DNA from: Erythrobacter sp. | Lineage (GTDB): Bacteria > Pseudomonadota > Alphaproteobacteria > Sphingomonadales > Sphingomonadaceae | NCBI RefSeq assembly: GCF_011765465.1 | Contig: NZ_CP050265.1 | Span: 2,137,501-2,201,500 of the forward strand | Direction of reading: 5' to 3' | DNA length: 64,000 nucleotides | Shown here: in pieces, positions 10,567-19,998 of the stretch | How positions within the stretch are numbered: position 1 is the stretch's first letter | How the letters are laid out: the number at the start of each line of letters is the position of its first letter | The notes under the pieces: model-generated | The model's input: only the letters and a program-made list of their open reading frames with translations | Databases searched by the model: none | What the model was told of the DNA's origin: nothing | Position numbers and translations under genes: made by a program

Positions 10567-11861
10567 AGGATGTATTTCGACAGGTCCGAATTGCCCGCGA
10601 GGTCGGCGAGGCGCTCCCTCACGTAGCCCGCATCGACCGTGATCGTCTCGCCGACGTGCTCCTCGGCTTCGAAGCTGATTTCCTCGAGCAGCTTTTCCAT
10701 CACCGTCTGGAGCCGCCGCGCGCCGATATTCTCGACGCTTTCGTTGACCTGGGCGGCAATGCGCGCGACTTCGCGAACCGCGTCGTCGGTGAAATCGAGC
10801 GTGACGTCCTCGGTCCCGATCAGGGCGCGGTATTGCTGCACGAGGTTGGCGCGGGTTTCCGACAGGATGCGGACGAAATCCTCTTCGGTCAGCGCGCGCA
10901 GGTTCACCCGGATCGGCAGGCGGCCCTGCAATTCGGGGAGCATATCGGAAGGCTTGGCGACGTGGAACGCGCCCGAGGCGATGAACAGCACGTGGTCGGT
11001 CTTCATCGGCCCGTGCTTGGTCGAGACGGTCGTCCCCTCGATCAGCGGCAGCAGGTCGCGCTGCACGCCTTCGCGGCTGACGCTGCCGCCGCGCACGTCG
11101 GAAACGGCGATCTTGTCGATCTCGTCGAGGAAGACGATCCCGTTGGTCTGTGCATTCTCGAGCGCGACGCGCGCGACATCGTCGTCGTCGAGCCGCTTGT
11201 CCGCTTCCTCGTCGACCAGCTTATCCCAGGCATCGGGCACGCGCAGCTTGCGCTTCTTGGTGGGGCGCTTGCCGAAAGCCTTACCCATCATGTCGGAGAG
11301 GTCGATCATCTGCATCGAGCCGCCCATGTTGCCCATGTCGAAAGGCATTCCGGGGGTCTCGGCGACCTCGATCTCGACCTCGACTTCGTTCATCGCGTTC
11401 TGCACGATGCGCTCGCGGAAGCTCTGGCGGGTGGCTTCGGACGCATTCTCACCGACGAGCGCGTTGAGCAGGCGCTCCATTGCAGCCTCGGATGCGGCTT
11501 CGCGCACGCTTTCGCGGCGGCGTTCCTTCTCCAGCCGGATCGCCTCTTCGACGAGATCGCGCGCGATCTGTTCGACATCGCGCCCGACATAGCCGACCTC
11601 GGTGAACTTCGTCGCCTCGACCTTGACGAAGGGCGCTTCGGCGAGCTTCGCCAGCCGCCGGCTGATCTCGGTCTTGCCGCAGCCGGTGGGGCCGATCATC
11701 AGGATGTTCTTGGGCGTCACCTCGTCGCGCAGGTCCGGGCCGAGCCGCTGGCGGCGCCAGCGATTGCGCAGTGCGACCGCGACTGCGCGCTTGGCTTCCT
11801 TCTGGCCGATGATGTGTTCATCGAGCGCGGCGACGATCGCCTTGGGAGTAAGATTGTCCAT
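10563..11861 (-). CDS. hslU: ATP-dependent protease ATPase subunit HslU
   Basis: 432 aa AAA+ unfoldase of the HslVU (ClpYQ) protease. Visible: N-terminal [21 protein letters not shown], Walker A GPTGCGKT at 57-64, pore loop GYVGRD at 90-95, Walker [10 protein letters not shown], sensor region and the conserved C-terminus DLSKYIL that inserts into HslV and opens it. The I-domain insert (about 110-240) is present. Length matches the family. Transcribed after hslV with a 20-bp gap, and followed by an overlapping ACT gene. Confidence 0.98.
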   Translation of the reverse strand: MDNLTPKAIVAALDEHIIGQKEAKRAVAVALRNRWRRQRLGPDLRDEVTPKNILMIGPTGCGKTEISRRLAKLAEAPFVKVEATKFTEVGYVGRDVEQIARDLVEEAIRLEKERRRESVREAASEAAMERLLNALVGENASEATRQSFRERIVQNAMNEVEVEIEVAETPGMPFDMGNMGGSMQMIDLSDMMGKAFGKRPTKKRKLRVPDAWDKLVDEEADKRLDDDDVARVALENAQTNGIVFLDEIDKIAVSDVRGGSVSREGVQRDLLPLIEGTTVSTKHGPMKTDHVLFIASGAFHVAKPSDMLPELQGRLPIRVNLRALTEEDFVRILSETRANLVQQYRALIGTEDVTLDFTDDAVREVARIAAQVNESVENIGARRLQTVMEKLLEEISFEAEEHVGETITVDAGYVRERLADLAGNSDLSKYIL

Positions 11862-11881
11862 GTGTGCTTTCGGGGGTCCGC

Positions 11882-12442
11882 TCAGACCGTCTCGACGGTC
11901 ACGTTGCCATTGGTGAAGACGCAGATGTCGGCTGCAACCGCCATCGCCTTCCTCGCGATCGCTTCGGGATCGTCCTCGTAATCGGACAGGGCCCGCGCGG
12001 CGGCGAGTGCGTAGTTGCCGCCCGACCCGATCGCCGCGATCCCGCCTTCGGGTTCGAGCACGTCGCCATTGCCGGTCAGCACCAGCAGCGCGTCCTTGTC
12101 CGCGACGATCATCAGCGCTTCGAGATTGCGCAGGTATTTGTCGGTGCGCCAGTCCTTGGCGAGTTCGACGGCGGCGCGCATCAGCTGGCCGGAATACTGC
12201 TCGAGCTTCTTTTCCAGCCGCTCGAACAGCGTGAACGCATCGGCGGTCGCACCTGCGAAGCCGGCGATCACCTTCTCGCCCTCACCGATCCGGCGGACCT
12301 TGCGGGCATTGGGCTTCATCACGGTGTTGCCCATGGAAACCTGCCCGTCGCCCGCGATGACTGTCCTTTCGCCGCGCTTGACGCCGACGATGGTGGTGCC
12401 GTGCCACTGGACGAGGCCGTGGCTGTCGCTCGAATTGCTCAT
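11882..12442 (-). CDS. hslV: ATP-dependent protease peptidase subunit HslV
   Basis: 186 aa proteasome-beta-like peptidase, partner of HslU in the cytoplasm. The catalytic threonine lies in [10 protein letters not shown], so residues 1-15 are a short propeptide removed on maturation, as in other alphaproteobacteria. [13 protein letters not shown] and [14 protein letters not shown] are conserved core blocks, and [19 protein letters not shown] marks the later helices. First gene of the hslV-hslU-ACT set, divergent from nothing and following bamE by about 40 bp on the same strand. Confidence 0.98.
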   Translation of the reverse strand: MSNSSDSHGLVQWHGTTIVGVKRGERTVIAGDGQVSMGNTVMKPNARKVRRIGEGEKVIAGFAGATADAFTLFERLEKKLEQYSGQLMRAAVELAKDWRTDKYLRNLEALMIVADKDALLVLTGNGDVLEPEGGIAAIGSGGNYALAAARALSDYEDDPEAIARKAMAVAADICVFTNGNVTVETV

Positions 12443-12484
12443 GCCGCGCGATATGGGCGCTGCACGAGGGGGGTCAAGCCTAGC

Positions 12485-13006
12485 CTACGGCCCGCCCGGC
12501 CCACCCGGCCCGCCGCCCGGCATACCGGCGCCGCCCACGCGGCCGATATTCCCGAACAGGTCCTCGAGGAAGCCACGCTCGCGGCCGAGCGTCGGGGTCT
12601 TGTCGCCGTCGGGCCGCAGATAGACGACTTCGTCGATGCCGGAGCGATCGACCTCGGAGACATTGCCCGCCTCGTCGAAGCGCACGGCGAGCACGCTGTG
12701 CTGGCGGATGCGCGGACGCACGAAGGGTTTGCGCCCCGTCGTGCTCGACACGTAATACCAGGTCGGCTCGCCATAGGCGCTGGTGAAGGTCGGACGGCCG
12801 AGCGTGCCTTCGACCGAGCGCCGGTTGTCGATGCCGGGCTGGATCACCTCGGTCAGGATCGGGTCGCGGATGTAGCCGCGCGATTCGCGGATCGAGGAAC
12901 AGCCGGCCAGCATCATCCCCGCCGCGAGCGCGACGAGCGCGATGCGTGCGAACCGCTGCGACCGATTATTGGTGTCCGCCCCCGCGAAGCTGCGCTCGAT
13001 ATCCAA
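12485..13006 (-). CDS. bamE: Outer membrane assembly lipoprotein BamE (SmpA/OmlA)
   Basis: 173 aa. Lipoprotein signal with lipobox LAGC (Cys near 36), so the mature protein is lipidated and sits on the inner face of the outer membrane as part of the BAM beta-barrel assembly machine. The domain is seen in VEGTLGRPTFTSAYGEPTWYYVSS, the classic SmpA/OmlA G-x-P-x-W-Y-Y pattern. The C-terminus carries a Gly/Pro-rich tail (from about 155) not needed for the fold. Divergent from the ubiquinol-cytochrome c chaperone gene. Confidence 0.92.
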   Translation of the reverse strand: MDIERSFAGADTNNRSQRFARIALVALAAGMMLAGCSSIRESRGYIRDPILTEVIQPGIDNRRSVEGTLGRPTFTSAYGEPTWYYVSSTTGRKPFVRPRIRQHSVLAVRFDEAGNVSEVDRSGIDEVVYLRPDGDKTPTLGRERGFLEDLFGNIGRVGGAGMPGGGPGGPGGP

Positions 13007-13217
13007 GGTGACCGATTCCCGTCTGTTCTCGTGCGGCGCGCATGAGCACGCTCATTCCATCTCGCAAGGCGCTTTAGGCCCCGCAGGCGCGGCTGGCAAC
13101 GCCGCAGGGCGAGGCAACCCCGCCATGCGCCGGAACCGCATTGCCTGCGCGAGGTTGAATCCGCACTGAACGCCTGCCACTTGGCGCACCGCCACGCTCC
13201 TGCCAGAAAGCCGCTCC

Positions 13218-13772
13218 ATGCCGACCGAGGACAAACCCCGCCCGCTCGCCTTCCTCGCCAGGGTCTTCGGGACCGCCCCCGACCCGCGCGAGCGCATCCG
13301 CCCGCTGTGGCACCGCGTCATCGAACTGGCGCGCGAAAAGACCTTCTACTCCGATTGCAAGGTCGCCGACACGGTCGGGGGCCGCTTCGACCTCATCACC
13401 GCGGTCCTCAGCGTCGTCATCGTGCGCGTCGAGGCTTCGGAAATGCGCGCCGAAAGCGCCCTGCTCGCCGAATTGTTCGTCGAGGACATGGACGGCCAAT
13501 TGCGCGAATTCGGGGTCAACGACGTCGTCGTGGGCAAGAAGGTGGGCAAGCTGATGAGCCTGCTCGGCGGGCGGCTCGGCGCCTATCGCGGCGCTCTGAA
13601 CGACAAGGACCGCGAACGGCTGATCGCGGCGGTCGGGCGCAATGTCCAATTCGCCGAAGACGCCGACGAGGAGGCGGGCGCGGCCTGCGTCGCGGACAAG
13701 CTGCTCGCCCTGTCGGAGCGGTTGTCGCGCTTCAGCGACGAGGAACTGATCAAGGCGAGCGGAATCTGGTAA
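13218..13772 (+). CDS. Ubiquinol-cytochrome c chaperone family protein (CBP3-like)
   Basis: 184 aa, soluble, no signal. The pattern RPLWHRVIELAREKTFYSDCKVADTVGGRFDLI and later LAELFVEDMDGQLREFGVNDVVVGKKV matches the bacterial relatives of mitochondrial Cbp3, which helps cytochrome b mature in the bc1 complex. In this group the gene commonly precedes the DUF177/YceD gene, as it does here with a 10-bp gap, so the two are likely cotranscribed. Confidence 0.87.
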   Translation: MPTEDKPRPLAFLARVFGTAPDPRERIRPLWHRVIELAREKTFYSDCKVADTVGGRFDLITAVLSVVIVRVEASEMRAESALLAELFVEDMDGQLREFGVNDVVVGKKVGKLMSLLGGRLGAYRGALNDKDRERLIAAVGRNVQFAEDADEEAGAACVADKLLALSERLSRFSDEELIKASGIW

Positions 13773-13782
13773 GGCGGCAAGG

Positions 13783-14313
13783 ATGACCGACGCCCCCGAA
13801 ATGTCCCGCCTCGTCAAGGCGCGCCCGCTGCCCGCCGGCCCCGTCGTGATCGAGGCCGACGCGGCCGAGCGCGAAGCGCTGGCGCGACGCTTCGGCCTAG
13901 GCGGGATCGATTCGCTGCGCGCCGAGGTCACGCTGGAAGAAAGGGCGAAAGCGATCCGCGCGAGCGGTGTGCTGAACGCCGCCGTGCAGCAGGTCTGCGC
14001 GATTTCGAACGAGAATTTCCCGGTGACGATCAGCGAGTCCTTCGACCTCAGCTTCGTCCCGGAGACCGCCCGCCCGGCGGGTGAGGAGGACGCGGTCGAG
14101 ATCGAACTCGAACGCGAGGAACTCGACGAAATCGAATATGCGGGCGATGCCTTCGATCTCGGCGAGGCGGTGGCGCAGACACTGGGCCTCGCGATCGATC
14201 CCTATGCCGAAGGTCCGGGCGCCGAGGCCGCGCGGGCCGCAGCCGGGTTGACCGACGAGGACACGCCGAGCGGCCCCCTCGCCGAGGCGCTGGCGGCGCT
14301 CAAGAAGGACTAG
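13783..14313 (+). CDS. DUF177 / YceD family protein
   Basis: 176 aa, acidic. The motifs LEERAKAIRASGVLNAAVQQ and CAISNENFPVTISESFDLSFVP fit DUF177, whose E. coli member YceD affects 23S rRNA accumulation. In many bacteria this gene is followed by rpmF and plsX. Here it ends against a convergent transporter gene with a four-base stop overlap, so that linkage is absent. The second of the conserved cysteines usually seen in bacterial YceD is not evident. Function inferred from family only. Confidence 0.82.
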   Translation: MTDAPEMSRLVKARPLPAGPVVIEADAAEREALARRFGLGGIDSLRAEVTLEERAKAIRASGVLNAAVQQVCAISNENFPVTISESFDLSFVPETARPAGEEDAVEIELEREELDEIEYAGDAFDLGEAVAQTLGLAIDPYAEGPGAEAARAAAGLTDEDTPSGPLAEALAALKKD

Positions 14314-15239
14314 CCCTTCTCTTCCTCGCCGCCTTTCGCGTGTTCGAGGATCATCAGCACCAGCCCTGCAAAGACCAGCCCGAACCCGGCGAGGTGGACC
14401 CAGCGGAAGGCTTCGCCGAGCAGGACATAGGAAAGGCCGAGCGCGGTCAGCGGCATGACCGACATCGCGCCCGCGGTCAGCGCGCCGGGCGCTTTCCTCA
14501 CTCCGTTGTACCACAGCACCGGGGCGAGGCCGCCGGTCCCTGCGCCCCAGAACAGCAGCGCGTAAAGCGAACGCTCGGTCCCGCGCGAGAAATCGAACGG
14601 GGCGGGGTCGAAGACGAAGGCGAGCGCGACGAACAGCGGCGCGGCCAGCAGCGAGGCGGCGAGCGTCGCTTCCAATGAGGTGATCCCGTCCGACAGCTTG
14701 CGCGAAAGCAGCGTGTAGGCCGCCTCGAAACACACCGCGACGAGCACCAGCAGACCGCCCAGCAGCATGGCATCGCCGCCGCCCCCGCCGCTGCGGAAGA
14801 GGTTGATGACCACCACCCCCACCACCGCGAGCGCGAGCGCCCCGCCCTTGCGCCAGTTCATCGCCGCGCCGAAGAACACGACCGCCGCCGCCGCGGTGAT
14901 CGCGGGTGAGGCGCTCATGATGGTCGAACCGATGACGCCTGTCGTCAGCCGCATCCCGAACAGCATGGTCGCGGTGAAGCCGACCATGCCGAAAGCGGCA
15001 ATGGCCGCGATCACGCCCCAGTCGGAACGCTGGGTGTCGCGGTAACGGCTGGTCAGCGCGAGGACGAAAGGCGCGAGCACGATGCTGGCGATCACCATGC
15101 GAAGGCAGCTCGCGGTGAAGACCGGGTAATGCTCGCCGATGATCTTGGAGAGCGGCGTCGCGCTGCCGAACAGGCCCATCCCGGCGATAAGCTGGCCGAT
15201 CGTGAGCGGCGAGGCGGAGGTGTTTTCGGGCGATGCCAT
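14310..15239 (-). CDS. EamA/DMT family transporter
   Basis: 309 aa with about ten hydrophobic helices arranged as two EamA repeats. The first repeat is seen in GMGLFGSATPLSKIIGEHYPVFTASCLRM and the second begins near LLGGLLVLVAVCFEAAYTLLSRKLSDG. The short basic/acidic C-terminus (EHAKGGEEEKG) is cytosolic by the positive-inside rule. Drug/metabolite transporters export small metabolites; the substrate cannot be told. Convergent with the DUF177 gene. Confidence 0.9.
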   Translation of the reverse strand: MASPENTSASPLTIGQLIAGMGLFGSATPLSKIIGEHYPVFTASCLRMVIASIVLAPFVLALTSRYRDTQRSDWGVIAAIAAFGMVGFTATMLFGMRLTTGVIGSTIMSASPAITAAAAVVFFGAAMNWRKGGALALAVVGVVVINLFRSGGGGGDAMLLGGLLVLVAVCFEAAYTLLSRKLSDGITSLEATLAASLLAAPLFVALAFVFDPAPFDFSRGTERSLYALLFWGAGTGGLAPVLWYNGVRKAPGALTAGAMSVMPLTALGLSYVLLGEAFRWVHLAGFGLVFAGLVLMILEHAKGGEEEKG

Positions 15240-15322
15240 GGCGTCACGGCATCAATGGGCGCGCGCCCCGAGCGTTCCGCAGGCGCTATGCCGCGCCCCG
15301 CCCTCTCAAGAGGATGCCGCGA

Positions 15323-15865
15323 TCAGAATGGAATGTCGTCGTCGAGGTCGTCGTAGCCGCCCGAACCGCCGCCCGAGCCGCCCCCCGAACCGCCGCCGCC
15401 CTGGTTCCAGCCGCCACCGCCGCCGGCGGGCTGGCCGCCGGCACCGCGATCGCCGTAGCCCGCCCCGCCGCCGAAGCCGCCGCCCGAGCGACCGCCGCCG
15501 CCGCCGCCGCCCGGCGCACCGTCGAGCATGGTCATGACGGAGCCCGGCCCGCGCAGCACGACTTCGGTCGAATAGCGGTCATTGCCGTTCTGGTCCTGCC
15601 ACTTGCGGGTCTGGAGCTGGCCCTCGAGATAGACCTTGCTGCCTTTCTTCAGGTAGCGTTCCGCCACCCCGGCGAGGCCTTCGTTGAAGATCGCGACAGA
15701 GTGCCATTCGGTGCGTTCCTGCCGCTCACCCGTGTTGCGGTCCTTCCACGTCTCGCTCGTCGCGACGCGCAGGTTGCAGACCTTGCCGCCGTTCTGGAAC
15801 GTGCGCACTTCGGGGTCCGCCCCGAGATTGCCGATCAGCATGACCTTGTTGAGCGAACCCGCCAT
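15323..15865 (-). CDS. ssb: Single-stranded DNA-binding protein
   Basis: 180 aa. The OB fold covers about residues 1-110, opening with [18 protein letters not shown] and containing [33 protein letters not shown]. Then comes a long Gly-rich disordered linker and the acidic tip DDLDDDIPF, which recruits replication and repair partners. Shine-Dalgarno GGAAGGA lies upstream. The linker is unusually glycine-dense (nearly all Gly, Ser, Asn or aromatic between 118 and 168). Confidence 0.98.
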   Translation of the reverse strand: MAGSLNKVMLIGNLGADPEVRTFQNGGKVCNLRVATSETWKDRNTGERQERTEWHSVAIFNEGLAGVAERYLKKGSKVYLEGQLQTRKWQDQNGNDRYSTEVVLRGPGSVMTMLDGAPGGGGGGGRSGGGFGGGAGYGDRGAGGQPAGGGGGWNQGGGGSGGGSGGGSGGYDDLDDDIPF

Positions 15866-15996
15866 TTCGAAACGTCCTTCCCGTCAATTCATCCGCGCGG
15901 AGCACGAAGCCCGGCGATTCTCTCAAGCGTTAATAGGCCAGCGCGGCCCGGGACGCGAGGACGCGGGGCCGTTTTCCACTTCCGATATGGAGGTTT

Positions 15997-16689
15997 CTAC
16001 CTAGACGGGTAGCGCAGGCGGCCGAGAAAGCGCGTCAGGCTCGGCAGTTCCCGGTCGCCGCCGGTGAGCTGCGCCTTGAACTTCTCGAACTTCATCACGC
16101 CCTCGATCCGCCGGTCGAGGAAGGCATAGGTGTCCTCCTTGCCCTCGCTGTCGTCGTTCACGAACACCGCGAGCGTCGCCGAATAGAGCCCGGCGAGGAT
16201 CGCGCGCTTGGTGTAGTGGTTGTAATCGGTCGCCGTGTCTCCCGCGAGCCGCCACATCCGGTCGGCCGATTCCCAGCCGAGCCTCAGCGCGCGCGGCGCG
16301 TTCTGCGGCATCGCCATGATCGCAAGCGCGCGGCGCACCGCTTCGTCGATGTCGGCGACCTCCTCGAGCCGGAAGGCGACGAGCGTGCGGATGCGCTCGC
16401 GGATCTTGAGCCCGGCGAGCCGTTCGGCAGGCCATTCGGCTTCCATCGCCTTGTCGACAGAGCGGATCCACGCCTCGATCATCTGCATCGCCCGTCCGTT
16501 CGCGCTGTCCGCCGGGAAGGCGAGTTTCGCCACGTCGAGATCGGCCCCGGCCATTTCGGCGGCGGCTTCGAGCGCGGTGTCGTTCCACCCGTCGAACACC
16601 GCGGAGGCGGCGATGTCGGGGGCGAGCGCAATGGCAAGCTCGTCGAGCGTCATGTCGGCGAAGTCGGGCTGGTCGGTCATCGTGTCCAT
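15997..16689 (-). CDS. COQ9 family protein (ubiquinone biosynthesis)
   Basis: 230 aa. The COQ9 C-terminal domain is seen in the stretch RALAIMAMPQNAPRALRLGW followed by DTATDYNHYTKRAILAGLYS, a signature of the family. COQ9 binds lipid and presents quinone intermediates to COQ7 in eukaryotes; the bacterial form presumably does likewise. ATG at 16689, with another Met three codons on (MTDQPDF). It begins one base after the ankyrin gene stops, so the two are likely one transcript. The gap to ssb upstream of 15997 is about 130 bp. Confidence 0.9.
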   Translation of the reverse strand: MDTMTDQPDFADMTLDELAIALAPDIAASAVFDGWNDTALEAAAEMAGADLDVAKLAFPADSANGRAMQMIEAWIRSVDKAMEAEWPAERLAGLKIRERIRTLVAFRLEEVADIDEAVRRALAIMAMPQNAPRALRLGWESADRMWRLAGDTATDYNHYTKRAILAGLYSATLAVFVNDDSEGKEDTYAFLDRRIEGVMKFEKFKAQLTGGDRELPSLTRFLGRLRYPSR

Positions 16690-16690
16690 G

Positions 16691-17395
16691 TCAGAAGGAA
16701 GGCCCGTATTGCTGCTTGGTTCCCTCGCCTTCGCGCGCCTTGTCGGCGGCCTCGAACTCGGCCCGCATCAGCGAATTGCCGCGCTGCAGTTCCATGTAGT
16801 CGCGCGCCGAGCGGCCCGAATTGTCGTTGCGATCGGGATCGGCCCCCTGCGCGAGCAGGCGGCGGACCAACGGCACGTTACGCTGGTGGACCGCAGCGAT
16901 CAGCGGGGTTTCGCCCTGGCTGTCGGCGACGTCGACCTGCGCGCCCTTTGAGATCAGTTCCTCGACCGCTTCGACTTCGCCCAGGGTGGTGGCGATCTGG
17001 AGCGGGGTCAGTCCCTTGTTGTCGCGGATATTGGGGTCCGCGCCGCGCTGGAGCAGGAACCTGACCCACAAGACGTCGCGGCGCGCCGCCGCGATGTGGA
17101 GCCCGGTCTCGCCCGTGGTGATGTCGCGCGCGTTGATCACGGTCGTGCCGGGCTCGTTGAGCATTTCGGTCACGACATCGCCGTCGCGGTCGCGCACGGC
17201 TTTCAGAAACTTGTAGCCTTCCGAATAGAACTGCGCCTGGACGGGCGGCGCGAACGCCGCGCCATGGCCCAGCCCGGCGGCGACACCGACGACGACGAGC
17301 GAACCCAGCGCGGCCCTCGCAATCCGCGCAGGGCTTCCTAACTTGCGCAAAACGGGTGCGAACACGCTTTTGTCCTTTCGCATTTCCTGCCACAT
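16691..17395 (-). CDS. Ankyrin repeat protein, exported or membrane-anchored
   Basis: 234 aa from ATG 17395 (ATG 17383 is an alternative; both have purine-rich upstream bases). A single hydrophobic segment at about 25-50 ends in a QAQF-like cleavage site, so the rest is probably periplasmic. At least four ankyrin units follow, including TGETGLHIAAARRDVLWVRF, GADPNIRDNKGLTPLQIATT and DSQGETPLIAAVHQRNVPLV. Ankyrin stacks bind other proteins. The frame remains open upstream to 17965 but that part is antisense to the SCO gene. Paired with COQ9 one base downstream. Confidence 0.88.
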   Translation of the reverse strand: MWQEMRKDKSVFAPVLRKLGSPARIARAALGSLVVVGVAAGLGHGAAFAPPVQAQFYSEGYKFLKAVRDRDGDVVTEMLNEPGTTVINARDITTGETGLHIAAARRDVLWVRFLLQRGADPNIRDNKGLTPLQIATTLGEVEAVEELISKGAQVDVADSQGETPLIAAVHQRNVPLVRRLLAQGADPDRNDNSGRSARDYMELQRGNSLMRAEFEAADKAREGEGTKQQYGPSF

Positions 17396-17449
17396 TCCTT
17401 TCACGGGACCGGCGATCAGCCCCGGTGCATCGTCGCCAGTTAGCAGAGC

Positions 17450-18085
17450 ATGAACCCACACGCCAAGACCTCCGCCCGATCCGTCATCGCGAGAACCTTC
17501 GCAGCCATGCTCGGCGTCGCCGCGCTCGTCGCCTGCGCGCCCGAGGCATCCGCGCCGCTCGACCCGCCGCTCGCGGGCTCGAGCATCGGCGGCCCGTTCG
17601 AGCTGGTGAACAGCGCCGGCGAGACGGTGCGGTGGGACGATTTCGCGGGCAAGTATCGCGTGGTCTATTTCGGCTTCGCCTATTGTCCCGACATCTGCCC
17701 GACCGATATGCAGCGCATCGCGCAAGGGATGAAGGCGCTGGAAGAGCGAGCGCCCGATCTCGCCGCCAAGGTCCAGCCGATCTTCATCACCGTCGATCCG
17801 GAACGCGACACGCCCGAAGTGGTGGGCGAATTCACCAGCGCCTTCTCGGACGACATCATCGGGCTCACCGGCACACCCGAACAGGTCGACGCCGCGCGCG
17901 ATGCGTTCAAGGTATATGCCGAGAAGGGCGAGGCGACGCCCGATGGCGGCTACCTCGTCGACCATTCGGCGATCACCTACCTGTTCGGGCCCGATGGCGA
18001 GCCGCTCGCCACGCTCCCGACCGACCAGCCGGGCCGCGAGGGCGCCGCAGCCTTCGCCGCCGAGATCGAGAAATGGGCGAGCTGA
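17450..18085 (+). CDS. SCO1/SenC family copper chaperone, lipoprotein
   Basis: 211 aa. The signal ends at lipobox LVACA (Cys near 29), so it is probably anchored to the outer face of the inner membrane. Thioredoxin fold with the copper ligands C79 and C83 in FAYCPDICPTDM and the distal histidine in LVDHSAITY near 171. SCO proteins deliver copper to the CuA site of cytochrome c oxidase. The next gene starts inside its last codons. Confidence 0.95.
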   Translation: MNPHAKTSARSVIARTFAAMLGVAALVACAPEASAPLDPPLAGSSIGGPFELVNSAGETVRWDDFAGKYRVVYFGFAYCPDICPTDMQRIAQGMKALEERAPDLAAKVQPIFITVDPERDTPEVVGEFTSAFSDDIIGLTGTPEQVDAARDAFKVYAEKGEATPDGGYLVDHSAITYLFGPDGEPLATLPTDQPGREGAAAFAAEIEKWAS

Positions 18086-18579
18086 GGGAGCGTTTCTGGG
18101 AGCTGCCGCTGGGCGAGCTCACGCGGCCCGAATGGGAAGCCCTGTGCGACGGCTGCGGCAAGTGCTGCCTGCACAAGATCGAGGATGCCGACACCGGCGA
18201 GATTTCCGACACGAATGTCGCCTGCAAGCTGCTCGACACCGGCACGGCGCGCTGCAGCGACTATCGCAACCGCAAGGCTTTCGTGCCCGACTGCCTGCGG
18301 CTGACCCTGTCGATCGTCGAGGACGTGCCGTGGCTGCCGTCGACCTGCGCCTATCGCCTGCGCGCGGCGGGGCGGCCCCTGCCCGGCTGGCACTATCTCG
18401 TCTGCGGCGACCGCGAGGCGGTGCACCGGGTCGGTGTATCGGTCGCAGGCCGGGTCGTGAGCGAGACCGAGGCAGGGCCGCTCGAACACCATATCGTCGA
18501 ATGGCCCGCGCCCGACCTCGACGCGCTCGAGCCGCCGGTGCTGGCGGCAAGCGCGGAAAGACGCGGGGAAGGGGGATGA
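18073..18579 (+). CDS. YcgN/UPF0260 family cysteine-cluster protein
   Basis: 168 aa. Starts 13 bases before the SCO gene ends, in another frame. Cysteine pattern CDGCGKCCLHKI near residues 24-33, then CSDYRNR, PDCLRLT and STCAYRL, giving the metal-binding arrangement of UPF0260/CxxCxxCC proteins, a small zinc- or iron-sulfur-binding family of unknown role. Tightly coupled between the SCO gene and a metallopeptidase gene (ATGA overlap with the latter). Confidence 0.88.
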   Translation: MGELRERFWELPLGELTRPEWEALCDGCGKCCLHKIEDADTGEISDTNVACKLLDTGTARCSDYRNRKAFVPDCLRLTLSIVEDVPWLPSTCAYRLRAAGRPLPGWHYLVCGDREAVHRVGVSVAGRVVSETEAGPLEHHIVEWPAPDLDALEPPVLAASAERRGEGG

Positions 18580-19298
18580 TCGACTGGCTGCGCCGCGCCG
18601 CGATCGATCCGGAGATCGAACTGAACGGCGAGCGCGTGCCGATCGTCCTGCGCCAGCACGCTCGCGCCCGCCGCCTGACCCTGCGCCTCGCCCCCGACGG
18701 CAGCGAAGTGCGGCTTACCGTGCCGCACTGGGCTCCGCGCGCGCAGGCGATCGCCTTTGCCCATGCCCGCGCCGACTGGCTTGCCCAGCAGCACGCGAAG
18801 ATCCCGCGCCGCATGACGCCCGGTCCCGGCACGGAGATCCTCCTGCGCGGCGCGCCGCTGCGGGTCGAGTGGGACGAGCGCGCGCCCCGCACCCCGCGCG
18901 CCACGGACGGAAACCTGCGCGTTGGCGGGTCGCTGTCCGGCCTCGAAGGACGGCTGAGGCGCTGGCTCGAACGCGAGGCGCTTGCGCTGTTCGAGGCCGA
19001 TATGCGCGATTACTGCGCCGCCGCCGGGCTCGAGCCGGTCCCGGTCGCCCTGTCGCGCGCGCAGCGGCGCTGGGGGAGCTGTTCGGACCGCAGCCGCATC
19101 CGCATCAACTGGCGGCTGGTGCAGGCGCCCGATTTCGTCCGCCGCTCGGTCGTCGCGCACGAGGTCGCGCATCTCGTCCATTTCGACCATTCGCCCGCGT
19201 TCCACGCGCTGCTGGCGAATATCTACGAGGACGACATCGCCTCGGCCGACCGCTGGCTCAGGCAGCGCGGCCGTTCGCTCTACGCCGCTTTCGGCTGA
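18576..19298 (+). CDS. YgjP-type (SprT-like, M48/DUF45) metallopeptidase
   Basis: 240 aa. Zinc motif HEVAHLVHFDHS with ligands H195, H199 and H205 and catalytic E196, preceded by RRWGSCS at 165-170, both diagnostic of the YgjP/DUF45 group. The N-terminal part, RLTLRLAPDGSEVRLTVP, is the family beta domain. No signal peptide, so cytoplasmic. Its start overlaps the upstream stop as ATGA. Substrate not known. Confidence 0.92.
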   Translation: MIDWLRRAAIDPEIELNGERVPIVLRQHARARRLTLRLAPDGSEVRLTVPHWAPRAQAIAFAHARADWLAQQHAKIPRRMTPGPGTEILLRGAPLRVEWDERAPRTPRATDGNLRVGGSLSGLEGRLRRWLEREALALFEADMRDYCAAAGLEPVPVALSRAQRRWGSCSDRSRIRINWRLVQAPDFVRRSVVAHEVAHLVHFDHSPAFHALLANIYEDDIASADRWLRQRGRSLYAAFG

Positions 19299-19350
19299 CA
19301 CGCGCGATCCCTTAGAAACCCGTTAACCATGGGGCGCTAGGACAGCGGCC

Positions 19351-19923
19351 ATGTTGGCACGGTTTTCCCTGCTCATCGCGGCCCTTTGCGGGCTTGCCCT
19401 GCCTGCCACCGCGCCGCCGGTGCTGGCCCAGGGCGCGTGCCCGCAGTGCGACCTGCCGCCCGGCTGCCGGGGCAAGGGCAACCAGAACGGCAATGGCCGG
19501 GGCAACCGGAACCGCAATTGCCAGCGTCTGTCGATCGAGATCGATTCGGACATTGATTTCGGCCGTGTCGTCATCATCGGCCGGGGCGAGGGCCGCGTCT
19601 TGCTCGACCTCGACACGGGCGAAAAGCGCCTGTTCGGCGATGTCGACGATCTCGGCGGGATGCCCGTCACGGGCCGCGCGATCGTCAGCGGCGCTCCCTT
19701 GGAGCCGATCAATGTCGCACTGCCCTTCGAGATCGAAATGGGCGGCCTGCTCGGCGGGCGGGCGCGGCTACGCGATTTCGTGACCTCGCTTCCCGCCATG
19801 CCGATGCTCGACGAGAACGGGCGGCTCGAGTTCTCCTTCTCCGCGACGCTGGTAGTCAGCGGGGAGGAACGCGCCGGCGGCGACCTGCGCGCGCGGGTTC
19901 CGATCAGCGTCACCTATCTCTAG
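19351..19923 (+). CDS. DUF4402 family secreted protein
   Basis: 190 aa with a signal peptide (LLIAALCGLALPATAPPVLAQ). A Cys/Gly/Asn-rich stretch (CPQCDLPPGC, then GNQNGNGRGNRNRN) precedes the DUF4402 beta domain, recognisable from IDFGRVVI, MPVTGRAIVSG and the end FSFSATLVVSGEERAGG. DUF4402 proteins resemble pilin or surface adhesin subunits; no chaperone or usher lies nearby. The lone Asn/Arg/Gly repeat near 40-55 is unusual. Confidence 0.8.
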   Translation: MLARFSLLIAALCGLALPATAPPVLAQGACPQCDLPPGCRGKGNQNGNGRGNRNRNCQRLSIEIDSDIDFGRVVIIGRGEGRVLLDLDTGEKRLFGDVDDLGGMPVTGRAIVSGAPLEPINVALPFEIEMGGLLGGRARLRDFVTSLPAMPMLDENGRLEFSFSATLVVSGEERAGGDLRARVPISVTYL

Positions 19924-19998
19924 GCGCGAGAATGAATTGGCGCGCCCAAGGGCGCAAGGAAACTGGCGCGTCCTGCGACAAGCCCCTATATTGCGGCC

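Noticed and set aside
15340-15525. Gly codon repeat in ssb considered as a DNA repeat
   Set aside because: It is the coded Gly-rich linker of SSB, with varied codons.
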